Part shown: piece by piece, positions 1-9,246 of the stretch
Layout: each line of letters opens with the position of its first letter
Position numbering within the stretch: the stretch's first letter is position 1
DNA from: Natronobacterium gregoryi SP2
GTDB lineage: Archaea > Halobacteriota > Halobacteria > Halobacteriales > Natrialbaceae
NCBI RefSeq assembly: GCF_000230715.2
Contig: NC_019792.1
Span: 2,666,001-2,730,000 of the forward strand
Direction of reading: 5' to 3'
DNA: 64,000 nucleotides
Program-made: the position numbers and the translations under genes
The notes under the pieces: generated by a model
The model's input: only the letters and a program-made list of their open reading frames with translations
Database searches by the model: none
Told to the model about the DNA's origin: nothing

Positions 1-6
1 CGGCGT

Positions 7-285
7 CTACTGTGAACGGCGGGATTCTCTCCTTGAAGAAAGATAGCCGAACCGGACGGCGGCAGCGTCGTGCCAGTGGGCTGGGTCGGGTGCCGGGTCG
101 ACCGCGACGGTACAGGTGGCACACAGGCCCTAGCCACCGCAATTGAGTTGCGACGAGACGGTTCCGTAGGTCGAAAACCCTCGGTTGCGGAGGGCGTCCC
201 GAAGTATCGTTCCGCGTTCGACTGTGATCGTCGATCGGTCGTCGCCGTCGATCACGGTGAGTTCGACCGGTTCGCTTACGGTCAC
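7..285 (-). pseudogene. Broken 2Fe-2S ferredoxin-like gene with in-frame TAG
   Basis: Reading the minus strand from a GTG at 285 gives about 51 residues ending in Leu-Asn-Cys-Gly-Gly. An in-frame TAG follows at 130-132, and then the same frame continues with Gly-Leu-Cys-Ala-Thr-Cys up to a second TAG at 7-9. Taken together this is the C-x5-C-x2-C cluster motif of a 2Fe-2S ferredoxin, with the stop inside the cluster loop. A following HWHD...RFGY segment resembles haloarchaeal ferredoxin relatives (recalled). The fourth Cys expected after it is absent, and the C-terminus looks frameshifted. The GTG overlaps the TGA of the upstream ferredoxin (GTGA), so the two were once translationally coupled tandem paralogues. 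I infer a pseudogene; a sequencing error is the main alternative. Confidence 0.6.
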
Positions 286-632
286 GGTTCCTCCGGATCG
301 GCTTTCTCCTCCGTTCGGTCAGTGTGTTGCCCCCAGTATCCGGGGTACTTCTCGACGACGAGGTCGTCTTCGACGCGGAGCTGACAGGCAAGTCGGAGCC
401 CGGATGCCGTATCGTGTGGCGGAATCGACAGGCGAAGGCGTTCCCGGGAACCGGGCGCTCCCACCTCGCCGGACACTGCAACGGCGCAGGTACCACACGA
501 TCCCAGCCCACGACAATTGAGGGTGTCGGCACGGCCGTTGTGCGGTGACTCGTCCGCACGGAGAAGGACGTTCCGAAGCACTGCGTCCGTTTCGCACTCG
601 AGTTCCCGATCGTGAATGGTAACAGTAGGCAC
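282..632 (-). CDS. 2Fe-2S ferredoxin (adrenodoxin-like cysteine spacing)
   Basis: A 116-residue protein with C-x5-C-x2-C near residue 45, written NCRGLGSCGTC, and a fourth Cys 34 residues later in LACQL. This is the ligand set of a plant/adrenodoxin-type 2Fe-2S cluster. It should act as a soluble one-electron carrier; the partner enzyme is unknown. The frame is open upstream to 812, but similarity to ferredoxins begins at the GTG at 632 (VPTVTIHDRE), so that start is chosen. Its TGA overlaps the start of the broken second ferredoxin. It is divergent from the oxidoreductase at 767. Confidence 0.8.
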   Translation of the reverse strand: MPTVTIHDRELECETDAVLRNVLLRADESPHNGRADTLNCRGLGSCGTCAVAVSGEVGAPGSRERLRLSIPPHDTASGLRLACQLRVEDDLVVEKYPGYWGQHTDRTEEKADPEEP

Positions 633-766
633 GATCGGTTTCCGGGCGCGAGAGACAAAACCGCACTGCCATACCAAGTGATGGGGACGCTCTGTGGGAG
701 AGCGTCGGGCGAGTAGGGAGACCACCGAACAGTTGAGGATGGTGGGACACGAATGCTCTGGTACTC

Positions 767-2035
767 GTGTCGAACACCGACCGGACACACGACCTCGTTC
801 TCTGGGGCGCAACCGGCGTCGCCGGCCGTCTCGTCGCCGAACACCTCACCGAACAGTACACGCCGGACGAGCTCTCGCTCGCGCTCGGCGGCCGTGACGA
901 GACGCGGCTTTGCGAACTGGAAGCCACACTCGTAGAGCAGTGTTCCGACTGGCAGGAGCTTCCGATCGTCGTCGGCGACGCGACGGATCGGGAGAGCCTG
1001 GACGCCATCGCCGAAAAGACCCGTGTCGTCTGTACGACCGTCGGCCCGTACACGAAGTATGGCACGCCGCTCGTCGAAGCGTGTATTTCGGCAGGAACCG
1101 ACTACTGCGACCTCACCGGCGAAGTAAACTGGGTCCGGGAGATGATCGACCGGTACCACGAGGACGCGGTCGATGCGGGCTCACGCATCGTCCACAGTTG
1201 CGGCTTCGACTCGATCCCCGCCGATCTCGGTACGAAGCTCGTACAGTCGTTCGCCATTGACGAGTTCGAGACGCCCTGTGATCTGGTTCGGATCTACCTC
1301 GAGGACGGTCGCGGCGGGGTAAGCGGCGGAACGGCCTCGAGCGTCGTCGAACTGTTCCGGGCTGCGTCCACCGATCCGGTCGCCCGGCAGACGCTTCGGA
1401 ACCCGTATTCGCTGGCACCGCCGGGCGAGCGCGACGGCGTCGATCCCGGCGCGCAGTCGTTCCCGAGAAAAGACCCGCTTCGAGGCGAGTGGACGGCTCC
1501 GTCGCCGATGGCGGTCATGAACGAGCGAGTGATTCGACGGAGCAACGCCTTGCTCGAGTACCCGTGGGGTCGTGAGTTCGAGTGTACGGAGGTCGTTCCT
1601 GTCGGCTCGGGTCCCGTCGGTCTGGTGGGGGCAAGCGCCGTCACGGCCGGCCTCGGGGCAGCGACTGCAGCACTGGCGTTTGGCCCGACACGGGAAGCCC
1701 TCCGGCGCTTCGCGTTCCCCGATCCGGGCGAGGGACCGACGAGAGAGGAGATCGAGAGCGGATACTTTACGCTTCGCGTGCTCGGTCGCGGAACCGCAAC
1801 CGACGGCCCGTTCGTCGTCGAGAGTCGAGTCAGCGCTGATCGTGATCCTGGATACGGCGCGACCGCGAAGATGCTCGGTGAGGCCGCGATGTGTCTCGTC
1901 CGCGAGGAGGTCGACTCGCCGCTCGAGGGCGGCATCCTCACTCCGGCGGCAGCTATCGGCGATCCGCTTGCTGACGGGCTTCGTCGGGCGGGACTGGCCG
2001 TCGAAGTGGGCGAGTGGGACTCCGATCAGACGTAG
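767..2035 (+). CDS. Saccharopine dehydrogenase-like / trans-acting enoyl reductase family oxidoreductase
   Basis: A 422-residue protein opening with a Rossmann dinucleotide-binding motif (LWGATGVAGRLVAEHL, residues about 12-27). Then comes the CTTVGPYTKYG and DYCDLTGEVNWVREMI pattern typical of the saccharopine-dehydrogenase-like family that includes mycobacterial trans-acting enoyl reductases. A hydrophobic stretch around residues 285-305 (GLVGASAVTAGLGAATAALAFG) could be membrane associated, as in that family. It probably reduces a lipid or isoprenoid double bond with NAD(P)H, but the substrate cannot be read from sequence. Start is the GTG at 767. It stands alone and is convergent with tetR. 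Confidence 0.8.
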   Translation: MSNTDRTHDLVLWGATGVAGRLVAEHLTEQYTPDELSLALGGRDETRLCELEATLVEQCSDWQELPIVVGDATDRESLDAIAEKTRVVCTTVGPYTKYGTPLVEACISAGTDYCDLTGEVNWVREMIDRYHEDAVDAGSRIVHSCGFDSIPADLGTKLVQSFAIDEFETPCDLVRIYLEDGRGGVSGGTASSVVELFRAASTDPVARQTLRNPYSLAPPGERDGVDPGAQSFPRKDPLRGEWTAPSPMAVMNERVIRRSNALLEYPWGREFECTEVVPVGSGPVGLVGASAVTAGLGAATAALAFGPTREALRRFAFPDPGEGPTREEIESGYFTLRVLGRGTATDGPFVVESRVSADRDPGYGATAKMLGEAAMCLVREEVDSPLEGGILTPAAAIGDPLADGLRRAGLAVEVGEWDSDQT

Positions 2036-2304
2036 TGGTCGTGACTGCTGGCTCCGAGATCGACGGCGGGGTCCTGTCCTCGAGCAGTGACCGCCGTGCT
2101 CTGCTGGGCGCGGCTTCCCGTCCTGCAGGGAGCTCATTTACCGCTCTCCGACAGGATCTGTTCTCTCGTGTGAACTGTCTCTCTCGCAACCGAACGGATG
2201 TTTCGAGGGTGTGTCGTCGAAAATATTCGATTTTCGTGCTGGCGTGAGAGTACGTCTCCGACGGGGCAACGCCCTCGTTTCGTGTCGGCGAGGCCGAGAA
2301 TCAC

Positions 2305-2922
2305 TCACTCACTCGTCGCGTACACCTGCTGCTCGAGATAGACGTCGATCTCCTCGCGGACGTCTGCGAGCCACTCGGTGCCGTCCGCCGAAACCCGCCG
2401 AAAGAGCGCGCCGGTCTGTAGCGTCGTCAGCGTCGAGGCGACAGCCTCGGGGTCACACTCCTGAAACACGCTCTGTTCGATTCCCTCTCGAACGATCGTC
2501 GTTAGTTGTCGGTCGAACGCACGGTCGCTTCGCGTGAAGTGGTCGCGGTACGCCGGGTCGTAGTTCGCCCGTGCCCGCAACTCCAGTGTCGTCGCGAAGA
2601 ACTGCTGATGTTCGTCGTCGAATTCGCACGCGAACATCCAGTCGACGGCCGCCTCGAGTCGTGCGCGCGGATCTTCGATTTCGCTGTCGTCCATCGTCGA
2701 CTCGAACTCCGCTAGCATGAACTCGAGACAGGCGAGAACGAGGTCGTCTTTCCCGTCGTAGTGGTGGTAGATAAGCGACTGGCTCTTCTCGAGTTCGTCG
2801 CCGATTCGCGTGATCGTCAGGTCGGCATAGCCGTGTTCGACGAGGGCACGATAGGTTGCTGCGAGGATTTCTTCGCGGGTTCCGGACGGATTCTCGAAGA
2901 GTTTCTTACCCACGACGAGCAC
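2305..2922 (-). CDS. TetR/AcrR family transcriptional regulator
   Basis: A 205-residue protein with an N-terminal TetR helix-turn-helix at about residues 15-60: TREEILAATYRALVEHGYADLTITRIGDELEKS followed by the YHHYDGKDDLV recognition-helix end. The C-terminal half is an all-helical ligand and dimer domain. Starts are GTG at 2922, or GTG at 2913 three codons in. A TATA-like box sits at 2988-2994, and a perfect palindrome at 3001-3016 lies just upstream of it. Divergent from the surface-protein/RND exporter genes, so it most likely represses that operon and perhaps itself, with a hydrophobic ligand as inducer (inference from the gene pair). Confidence 0.88.
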   Translation of the reverse strand: MLVVGKKLFENPSGTREEILAATYRALVEHGYADLTITRIGDELEKSQSLIYHHYDGKDDLVLACLEFMLAEFESTMDDSEIEDPRARLEAAVDWMFACEFDDEHQQFFATTLELRARANYDPAYRDHFTRSDRAFDRQLTTIVREGIEQSVFQECDPEAVASTLTTLQTGALFRRVSADGTEWLADVREEIDVYLEQQVYATSE

Positions 2923-2987
2923 CCCCAGATCGGTCGACGACGATCAACCACGAGGCGTCCATCGAGGCGATACTTTACACAGCGTCC

Positions 2988-2994
2988 TTATAAA
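2988..2994 (-). promoter_or_regulatory. TATA-like box of tetR
   Basis: The minus strand reads TTTATAA, a typical haloarchaeal TATA element. Transcription would start about 25 bases downstream near 2965, leaving a short leader before the tetR start. The palindromic operator lies immediately upstream, over the TFB-recognition position, which fits autorepression or blocking of the divergent promoter. Confidence 0.5.
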
Positions 2995-3000
2995 CGCCCT

Positions 3001-3016
3001 GATTGAACGTTCAATC
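3001..3016. promoter_or_regulatory. Perfect 16-bp palindrome, probable TetR operator
   Basis: The sequence GATTGAACGTTCAATC is its own reverse complement over all 16 bases. It lies between tetR and the divergent surface-protein/RND operon. The size and symmetry fit a TetR-family dimer site. A possible plus-strand TATA-like element (GATTATG) follows at about 3022, so binding would cover both promoters. Confidence 0.65.
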
Positions 3017-3171
3017 AAAACGATTATGTTCGTTCTTCCGTTCTATCGAGTGATGAGTACGTACGCCCCACGCTCTTTCTCTCGGCGATCCGATCGGCCA
3101 GTTCGTGGCCCGAGACGTCGAAATGCACGGACAGACGATCGACCGTCGTCGACGCGGTCGCGGGGGCGGCG

Positions 3172-4797
3172 ATGAACCAGAACCAGAACCAGAATCAGGA
3201 TCGAACCCGGAACCGAACCCGACTGCTCGCTCTCGTCGTCCTCTCGCTTGCTCTCGTCGGGGCAGCGACAGCTCCGGCACTCGTCAGCGCCGTCGAGCGA
3301 GGGAGTCCGAACCTGGACGTCTATCTCGAGGACGACGAGGTCGAGACCGGGACCGAAGAGACACTCGAGTTACAGATTCAGAACGACGCGGAGGTAGTCG
3401 TCGGGGCAGGAGAACGCTCTACGATTGCCCGTGGCGTAAGCGTCGAAATAGAGGATGCCGGCCCGTTCGAAGCGAAGTCCGGCGAGACCGCGCTCGGCCA
3501 GATACAGGACGGACAGGTCGTCGACGCGCCACAGCGCATCGCCGTTCCCGATTCGGTCGAGCCGGGCGAGTACGACGTAAGCGTGCGGGTTCGGTATGCG
3601 TATATAAGTCCAATCTTCGAAGGATCGTCGAGTACGGAGCGACAGACGATGAGCGACCGGCTCGACGTGACCGTCGTCGTTCCCGACGAGCCACGATTCG
3701 ACGTGACCGACGTCTCGACGGCGGTCGAACCCGGTGCGAGCGGTGAGGCAGTACTCGAGATCGAGAACACCGGCCCAGTACCGTCTAACTACACCAAAAC
3801 TGCAGTTTCCGGTGGAAACGGTATCACGGTCGACGGCGGGACGCCCGACGCGCCGACCGAAGAGGTACTCGGCGACCTCGAGCCAAACGAGTCGACGACG
3901 ATGACTGTCGACGTCGGGATCGACGACGGCGTCAGCGCCGGCGACCGGCCGCTCGAGGTCGACTTCTTCTACCACGACGACGACGGCATCGAGCGCCAGG
4001 CAAACAGCGTGGCCACGTCGCTGGCGACGATCGACCAGTCGTTCTCGATCGACGGCCTCGAGAGTACCCTCGCAGTCGGCTACGACGGCGTCGTAACTGG
4101 AGCGGTTACGAACGACGGTCCGCGTACGATCGACGACGCCGTTCTGACGGTTGCGCCACAGAGCGACTCGCTTTTCGTCGAGGACACGCGGTACGCGCTG
4201 CCCGAACTGAAGTCAGGCGAGAGCGCCGAGTTCCGATATCCGACTGACGTCAGCGGCCAGGCCGACGCCGGACCACGACAACTCCAGTTCACCGTCGAGT
4301 ACTCCGGCGGCGATCGTACGACGCTAGAGGACGGCCCGATGTCAGAGCGGGTCGTCGTCGACGACGACCACGAGGAGTTTGCCATCGAAACCGGCGAGGC
4401 GGACGTCCGGCAGGGCGAGACCAGCGAGGTCGTTCTCGAGGTCACGAACGATCGCCCGGAGACGTTCTCGAATATCGACGCCAAGCTCTACACCGATAGT
4501 CCGCTCGAGGCACCGAACAGTGATGCCTTCGTGAGCGAACTCGGGCCAAACGAGTCGGCCGAGCTTCGCTTCGAGATCACGGCCGCACCCGACGCGGCGG
4601 TCGAGGTTCACCCGGTCGAGCTCGATTTCGAGTACGACACCGAGCGCGGCGAGACTGCCGTCTCCGATGTCTACCAGCATCCGATCGACGTCGGTGCCGG
4701 CGAAGACGACGACAGCAACGTCGGCTCGATCGTCACGGTGATGGCCTTCCTGACAGTCGCCGGTCTCGGAGCCGGCCTCTGGTGGCGACGAGCGTAA
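3172..4797 (+). CDS. Surface-anchored protein with CARDB/S-layer-type beta repeats, partner of RND exporter
   Basis: A 541-residue protein. A Sec-type signal peptide occupies about residues 17-40 after a short Asn-Gln repeat. Several beta-sandwich repeats of the COG1361/CARDB kind follow (patterns such as EPGASGEAVLEIENTGPVPS and EVVLEVTNDRPETFSNI). The C-terminus is one membrane helix (about 520-538) ending in WWRRA, which anchors it with the bulk outside the cell. The RND exporter starts 3 bases after its stop, so the two are one transcript. It may do outside the membrane what periplasmic adaptor proteins do in bacteria (inference). Start is the ATG at 3172, directly before the signal peptide. 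Confidence 0.8.
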   Translation: MNQNQNQNQDRTRNRTRLLALVVLSLALVGAATAPALVSAVERGSPNLDVYLEDDEVETGTEETLELQIQNDAEVVVGAGERSTIARGVSVEIEDAGPFEAKSGETALGQIQDGQVVDAPQRIAVPDSVEPGEYDVSVRVRYAYISPIFEGSSSTERQTMSDRLDVTVVVPDEPRFDVTDVSTAVEPGASGEAVLEIENTGPVPSNYTKTAVSGGNGITVDGGTPDAPTEEVLGDLEPNESTTMTVDVGIDDGVSAGDRPLEVDFFYHDDDGIERQANSVATSLATIDQSFSIDGLESTLAVGYDGVVTGAVTNDGPRTIDDAVLTVAPQSDSLFVEDTRYALPELKSGESAEFRYPTDVSGQADAGPRQLQFTVEYSGGDRTTLEDGPMSERVVVDDDHEEFAIETGEADVRQGETSEVVLEVTNDRPETFSNIDAKLYTDSPLEAPNSDAFVSELGPNESAELRFEITAAPDAAVEVHPVELDFEYDTERGETAVSDVYQHPIDVGAGEDDDSNVGSIVTVMAFLTVAGLGAGLWWRRA

Positions 4798-4800
4798 CCG

Positions 4801-7419
4801 ATGCGCGATTCCGACGGTTCCAGCGACCGACGACAGCCGACCGACAGCGACGAGCCCTCGAAGAGACGGTCGATATTCGGGGTCGTCGCCTCGTGGGTCG
4901 ACTCCGAGGAGCAGTCTGACGACGATCCCACCAGGACGCCATCGCCGTCCTCGAGCAGCGGTGAGACGCGATCTCGGGAGGACACGGACCCGTTCACGCG
5001 TCGGATCAACCCGCTGATCACGGACCGACCCTGGACTATCGTCCTCGTTTTCTTGCTCGTGACCGGCGTCTTCTTCGTCGGTGCGGTAGCGGGCGGAGGA
5101 GAACAGGAAGCCGGCACCGACCAGTTCACCGAGGACTCGGAGGCCCAGGAAGCGTTCGACGACATGCAGGATGACTTCGAACAGTCGGGCCACGACAGCG
5201 GTGGTACCAGTGCCCAACTGTTCGTCACCGACCGGAACGGCGGAAACGTCCTCTCGAAACCGAACCTGTTACGCATGCTCGAGTTCCAGGACCGTGTCGA
5301 GACCGAAGACGGGCTTCGGGTCACCTCGACGACGAGTCCGGCGTCGCTGGTCGCGACGCAACTGGCTCCGGCGGCGACGACCGCCGAAGAGCAACACCGC
5401 GAGATCGAACGCGCCTCGCCGCGCCAACTCGAGGCGGCCGTCGCGGCGGCCGACGAGACTGCGGGGATTCCGGTCAGTACCGACTTCACACGTGAGTCGG
5501 CGTCGGCAGACGTCGCACAGGTCGCGGTGACCTACGACACGCCCCCGAAGTCGGATACGAGCGATCACGCCCACCTCCAGTTTCGGACACAGGAGATCGC
5601 CGACGGGATCAACGGGTTCGAGACTGGCGACAACGTCGTCATCTGGGGTGACGCCCTCCTCGACGAGGAGGTCGTCCAACTGCTCGGTGATACGTCGGTC
5701 GTCGTCTTCCCGGCAGCGTTGGTTCTGATCCTGTTTTTCTTGCTGGTCGCCTACCGCGATCCGGTCGACCTCGCACTCGGGCTGGCGGCACTCGTGATGA
5801 CGATGATCTGGACGTTCGGATTCATGGGGATAGCGAACATCCCGTTCTCGGATCAGCTCATCACGGTCTTTCCGCTGTTGCTCGCGGTCGGGATCGACTT
5901 CGGCATCCACATCATCAACCGCTACCGCGAGGAACGAACAGCGGGGAAAGCGATCGAGGACGCGATGGGGATCACGACCGGGCAGTTGACGACGGCGCTA
6001 CTGATCGTCACCCTGACGACCGTCTTCAGCTTCATGGCGAATCTGGTCAGCGACATCACGCGAGAGTTCGGCATCGTCGCGGCCGCCGGTATCGTCTTTA
6101 CGTTTCTCATCTTCAGCGTCTTTCTCCCGGCCGGGAAGGTCGGTTTCGACCGACTGCGCGAGGGAACGCGGTTCCCGGAGTTCGGCAGTAGCCCGCTTGG
6201 CCAGGAGAACTCGATCATGGGGCGGGTGCTTCCGATCGGCGTCCGCATCGCCCGCACGATCCCCGTGATCTTTCTCGTCGTGATGCTTGTCGTCGGTGCG
6301 GGCGCGGCGGCGTACGGTTCCGGCGTCGACACCGAGTTCGACCAGGAGGCCTTCTTTCCCGACGAGGACCGACTCGAGCAGTACGAGTCGCTCCCAGGCC
6401 CGCTTCAGCCAAGCGAGTACACGTTTATGTCGGTTCTCGATCACCTCGAAGAAGACTTCGATCAGAGCCTCGATGGAACGGTGACGATATACATCGAGGA
6501 CAACGACCTCAGATCCGACGGTGCACTCGGAGAGATCGACCGGGCCGTCCACGACCCGCCCGACGCGTTCGCGACCAACGGGCGGGAGGCCGACGCAGAC
6601 ACGATCTTGGACGTCATCGACTCCCAGGCCGCAACCGACCCCGAGTTCGCGGCGGTCGTCCAGCGGTACGACACCACTGGCGACGAGATCCCCAACCGGA
6701 ACGTCGACGCTGTCTACGACGAACTGTTCGCCTCCGACGCGAGCGACGACGCTGCCAGTCGACTGACGACCGACCGTGGTGCGACCCGGATCGACGCCCA
6801 GATCGACGTCGACGCCAGCCAGGAAGAAGCCGTCGCCGCTGGCAAAACCGTTGCCGAGGAGATGCGACTCGACGCGACCGCGACCGGTCAGCTGGTCATC
6901 TTCGAGGCCGTCATCGACCGCACCCTCGAATCCTCGGTCAACAGCCTCGTCGTCGCGTTCCTGCTGACGATGATCTTTCTCGTCCTTTCTTACTGGTCGC
7001 TCGAGGGGCGGGCGATATACGGCGTGTTGAACCTCGTTCCAGTCTTGCTCGCTGTCGCATTGTTGGTTGGCTCGATGCGGTACTTCGACGTGCCGTTGAC
7101 GCCGATCAACGCACCGATACTCTCGGTTTCGATCGGTCTTGGGGTGGACTACACCGTCCACTTCATGCATCGGTTCGTCGACGAGTACGAGAACGGCAGC
7201 GACGTCCACGAGTCGCTGTCCGTGACCGTCCGTGGGACAGGCGGCGCGCTGACTGGAAGCATGCTGACGACGGTCACTGGGCTCGGCGTGCTCTACGTCG
7301 CGTTGATCCCGCTTATCATGGAGTTTGGACTCCTGCTCGCACTCGGCGTCTTCTACGCCTGGCTCACGTCGATCGTCGTCCTCCCGTCGGTGATCGTCGT
7401 CTGGGATCGCTTCGAGTGA
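4801..7419 (+). CDS. RND superfamily (MMPL-type) exporter
   Basis: An 872-residue membrane protein with two homologous halves. Each has one helix, a large external domain and a five-helix bundle: helix 1 at about 78-97, loop to about 300, helices about 300-445; second half helix about 486, loop to about 714, helices to 865. Both bundles carry the MMPL/RND signature with a membrane Asp (AVGIDFGIHIINRY and GLGVDYTVHFMHRF). The family exports lipids, sterols or hydrophobic drugs using the proton or sodium gradient. The N-terminal 70 residues are hydrophilic and acidic. Co-transcribed with the surface protein and probably under TetR control. Confidence 0.88.
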   Translation: MRDSDGSSDRRQPTDSDEPSKRRSIFGVVASWVDSEEQSDDDPTRTPSPSSSSGETRSREDTDPFTRRINPLITDRPWTIVLVFLLVTGVFFVGAVAGGGEQEAGTDQFTEDSEAQEAFDDMQDDFEQSGHDSGGTSAQLFVTDRNGGNVLSKPNLLRMLEFQDRVETEDGLRVTSTTSPASLVATQLAPAATTAEEQHREIERASPRQLEAAVAAADETAGIPVSTDFTRESASADVAQVAVTYDTPPKSDTSDHAHLQFRTQEIADGINGFETGDNVVIWGDALLDEEVVQLLGDTSVVVFPAALVLILFFLLVAYRDPVDLALGLAALVMTMIWTFGFMGIANIPFSDQLITVFPLLLAVGIDFGIHIINRYREERTAGKAIEDAMGITTGQLTTALLIVTLTTVFSFMANLVSDITREFGIVAAAGIVFTFLIFSVFLPAGKVGFDRLREGTRFPEFGSSPLGQENSIMGRVLPIGVRIARTIPVIFLVVMLVVGAGAAAYGSGVDTEFDQEAFFPDEDRLEQYESLPGPLQPSEYTFMSVLDHLEEDFDQSLDGTVTIYIEDNDLRSDGALGEIDRAVHDPPDAFATNGREADADTILDVIDSQAATDPEFAAVVQRYDTTGDEIPNRNVDAVYDELFASDASDDAASRLTTDRGATRIDAQIDVDASQEEAVAAGKTVAEEMRLDATATGQLVIFEAVIDRTLESSVNSLVVAFLLTMIFLVLSYWSLEGRAIYGVLNLVPVLLAVALLVGSMRYFDVPLTPINAPILSVSIGLGVDYTVHFMHRFVDEYENGSDVHESLSVTVRGTGGALTGSMLTTVTGLGVLYVALIPLIMEFGLLLALGVFYAWLTSIVVLPSVIVVWDRFE

Positions 7420-7509
7420 AGATTGTCGATCGTTCGCACCCCGTGATTCTTTCTTTTCTTTCACACCATACCAGAACGGTTATAGGGTGCCGTCCCCGGA
7501 TACCGGCAC

Positions 7510-8565
7510 GTGAAACTATATCGACGATCGATGCTACGGCTCACTGGAGCGACTGCCGTCGCGGCGGTCGGAACGGCCGGCTGCCTGGGTACCGTCGGCC
7601 TGACGGACGACGGCGCGCCGTCTTACAGCCCGTGGCTCGGCCACACCGGCGACCAGGGGCTGTTCTACGCGTCCGTCGACTGGGCGGCATTCGAGCGCTT
7701 CGACGACCTCGCCGAAGAGTTCGAGTCCGCGGCGGACGACCCCAGCGAGACCCCCGCCGACCGGGACGATCCGATGCTCGCGCTCCCGACTGTCGGCGTC
7801 GTCGCGGTCGGATTCGGCGCATCGCTTACACTGCTGGGGACCGGTCTCGGCGACCTCGTCACGTTCGACGGCGAAAGAGAGTTCGAGACGGCCGTCGACG
7901 AGATCACCATCGTCAACGACGTCCTCGTACTGGCCGGAGACATCGACCGCGACGAAATCGACGAGGTACTGACTGCAGCGTCTGCGGACGACCCTGACAC
8001 GAATACGGCCTACGAGCAAACCACGGAGATAGCCGGGTTCGACGTCTACGAACCCCTCGAGGAGGACGGACTCGACTTTTCGCTCACCGACGAGAAGACG
8101 GTCGCCGTCGGCGACGACGCGGTCCTCCTCGCACCCAACTCGGAAGGCGACGGGATCGACCGACTTCGAGGGCCGATCGAGGCCTACGCCGACGACGGGC
8201 AACCGTACGCCGACACGAACGACGACCTCGAGTGGCTCCTGTCGACGGCCGGAAGCGGCCACGTCGCGATCGGTAGCTACGGGATCACAGACCGTGAATC
8301 CGAGTCCGATCGCGACCTCGAACACGACGTCGACGAGACAGGGACGCCCCTCGACGACGCTGCCGGCGTCGTCGCCTCGCTGACGATCGAGGGCGAATCA
8401 CAGGCCAGCGTCGAACTCGCAGCGACCTTCGACGAACTGGACACTGACGCCGAAGCGACTCTCGAGTCACGCCTCGGCTCGAGCGCCGCGGAGATCGAGT
8501 ACGAGGTCGACGACGACCGACTCACCGCGTCGGGGACCTGGGACGAAGACGTGACAGAGACGTAG
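7510..8565 (+). CDS. Tat-exported lipoprotein of unknown function
   Basis: A 351-residue acidic protein. The N-terminus is a Tat lipoprotein signal: twin Arg in YRRSMLRLTG, a hydrophobic stretch, and a lipobox ending AAVGTAGC, so Cys 25 would be lipidated. The mature part lacks any domain I recognise. GTG start at 7510; a TATA-like GGTTATAGGG at about 7477 suits a leaderless transcript, so it is probably transcribed apart from the RND operon 90 bases upstream. Confidence 0.75.
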   Translation: MKLYRRSMLRLTGATAVAAVGTAGCLGTVGLTDDGAPSYSPWLGHTGDQGLFYASVDWAAFERFDDLAEEFESAADDPSETPADRDDPMLALPTVGVVAVGFGASLTLLGTGLGDLVTFDGEREFETAVDEITIVNDVLVLAGDIDRDEIDEVLTAASADDPDTNTAYEQTTEIAGFDVYEPLEEDGLDFSLTDEKTVAVGDDAVLLAPNSEGDGIDRLRGPIEAYADDGQPYADTNDDLEWLLSTAGSGHVAIGSYGITDRESESDRDLEHDVDETGTPLDDAAGVVASLTIEGESQASVELAATFDELDTDAEATLESRLGSSAAEIEYEVDDDRLTASGTWDEDVTET

Positions 8566-8604
8566 CAACCCATCTCATGCCTCCCGAGAACGCATCTGAG
8601 TCGG

Positions 8605-9156
8605 CTACTCGCTTCGGATCTCGAGTGCCCCTGCCATGTCGCTGCCGTGCGTCTCACAGAGGTAAGCAGCCATCTTCTCGGTCGCCTCGACGGTGACCGT
8701 CTGTTCGTCGCCTTCCTCGTCGACGAACGGCGAGGAACTGAGCCGAGAGCCGTCGGCGTCCCAGAACGCGAGGTTGTGAACGTCGCCGTCGACGTTCGTC
8801 CAGCGGAACTCGTACTCCCGGTCCTCGTAGAGCGCCAGGTCTGGGTTCTCGAGTCCGTCGACGACGGCCGGCCGACGACCCGTCCAGCCGTCGTCGGTGT
8901 CGGCCTCGAGTTCGATCAGATCGACGTCTTCCCACTCGCCGTCGGCCTCGAGTTCGGGATCGTCGAGGTCTTCGGCGACCGCCTCGAGATCCTCGGCGGG
9001 TTCGGCTCGTTCCTCTCTCCCCTCTTCGTCCACGTCTTCGCCTTCGCCCGTGCCGTCGGTACAGCCTGCAAGCAGCCCGAGGGTCACGGTGCTGCCGGTC
9101 GCTGAGAGCTCTAGGACGGCGCGTCGACTGTACTGATCGGCGGCGTATCGGGTCAT
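8605..9156 (-). CDS. Halocyanin-like cupredoxin (blue copper protein)
   Basis: About 183 residues from the ATG at 9156. The N-terminus carries a Tat signal (YSRRAVLELS) ending in a lipobox-like LLAGC, then a very acidic linker. The C-terminal domain has the four type-1 copper ligands: His in GDVHNLAFWD, then Cys, His and Met in YLCETHGSDM. It should be a membrane-tethered electron carrier facing outside. Upstream codons to 9210 are in frame, but the Tat signal is best placed with the 9156 start. Convergent with the lipoprotein gene at 7510. Confidence 0.8.
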   Translation of the reverse strand: MTRYAADQYSRRAVLELSATGSTVTLGLLAGCTDGTGEGEDVDEEGREERAEPAEDLEAVAEDLDDPELEADGEWEDVDLIELEADTDDGWTGRRPAVVDGLENPDLALYEDREYEFRWTNVDGDVHNLAFWDADGSRLSSSPFVDEEGDEQTVTVEATEKMAAYLCETHGSDMAGALEIRSE

Positions 9157-9246
9157 CGACAGTGGTAGGCCGTTCGGCGAGAAGAGATGCCGGCCGACAC
9201 TTGCGGGCACGGCGTTCGACCTGGTCGTGACGAAAACGGGGCGATC

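Noticed and set aside
130-132. TAG as a recoded (pyrrolysine or other) codon in the second ferredoxin.
   Set aside because: The frame is also damaged further downstream, where the fourth Cys should be. TAG is used as a normal stop elsewhere here (for example the lipoprotein at 24757), and no suppressor tRNA or Pyl genes are visible.
5998-7464. A 488-codon open frame antisense to the RND exporter.
   Set aside because: Composition is typical of the reverse complement of a haloarchaeal gene; the exporter on the plus strand is unmistakable.
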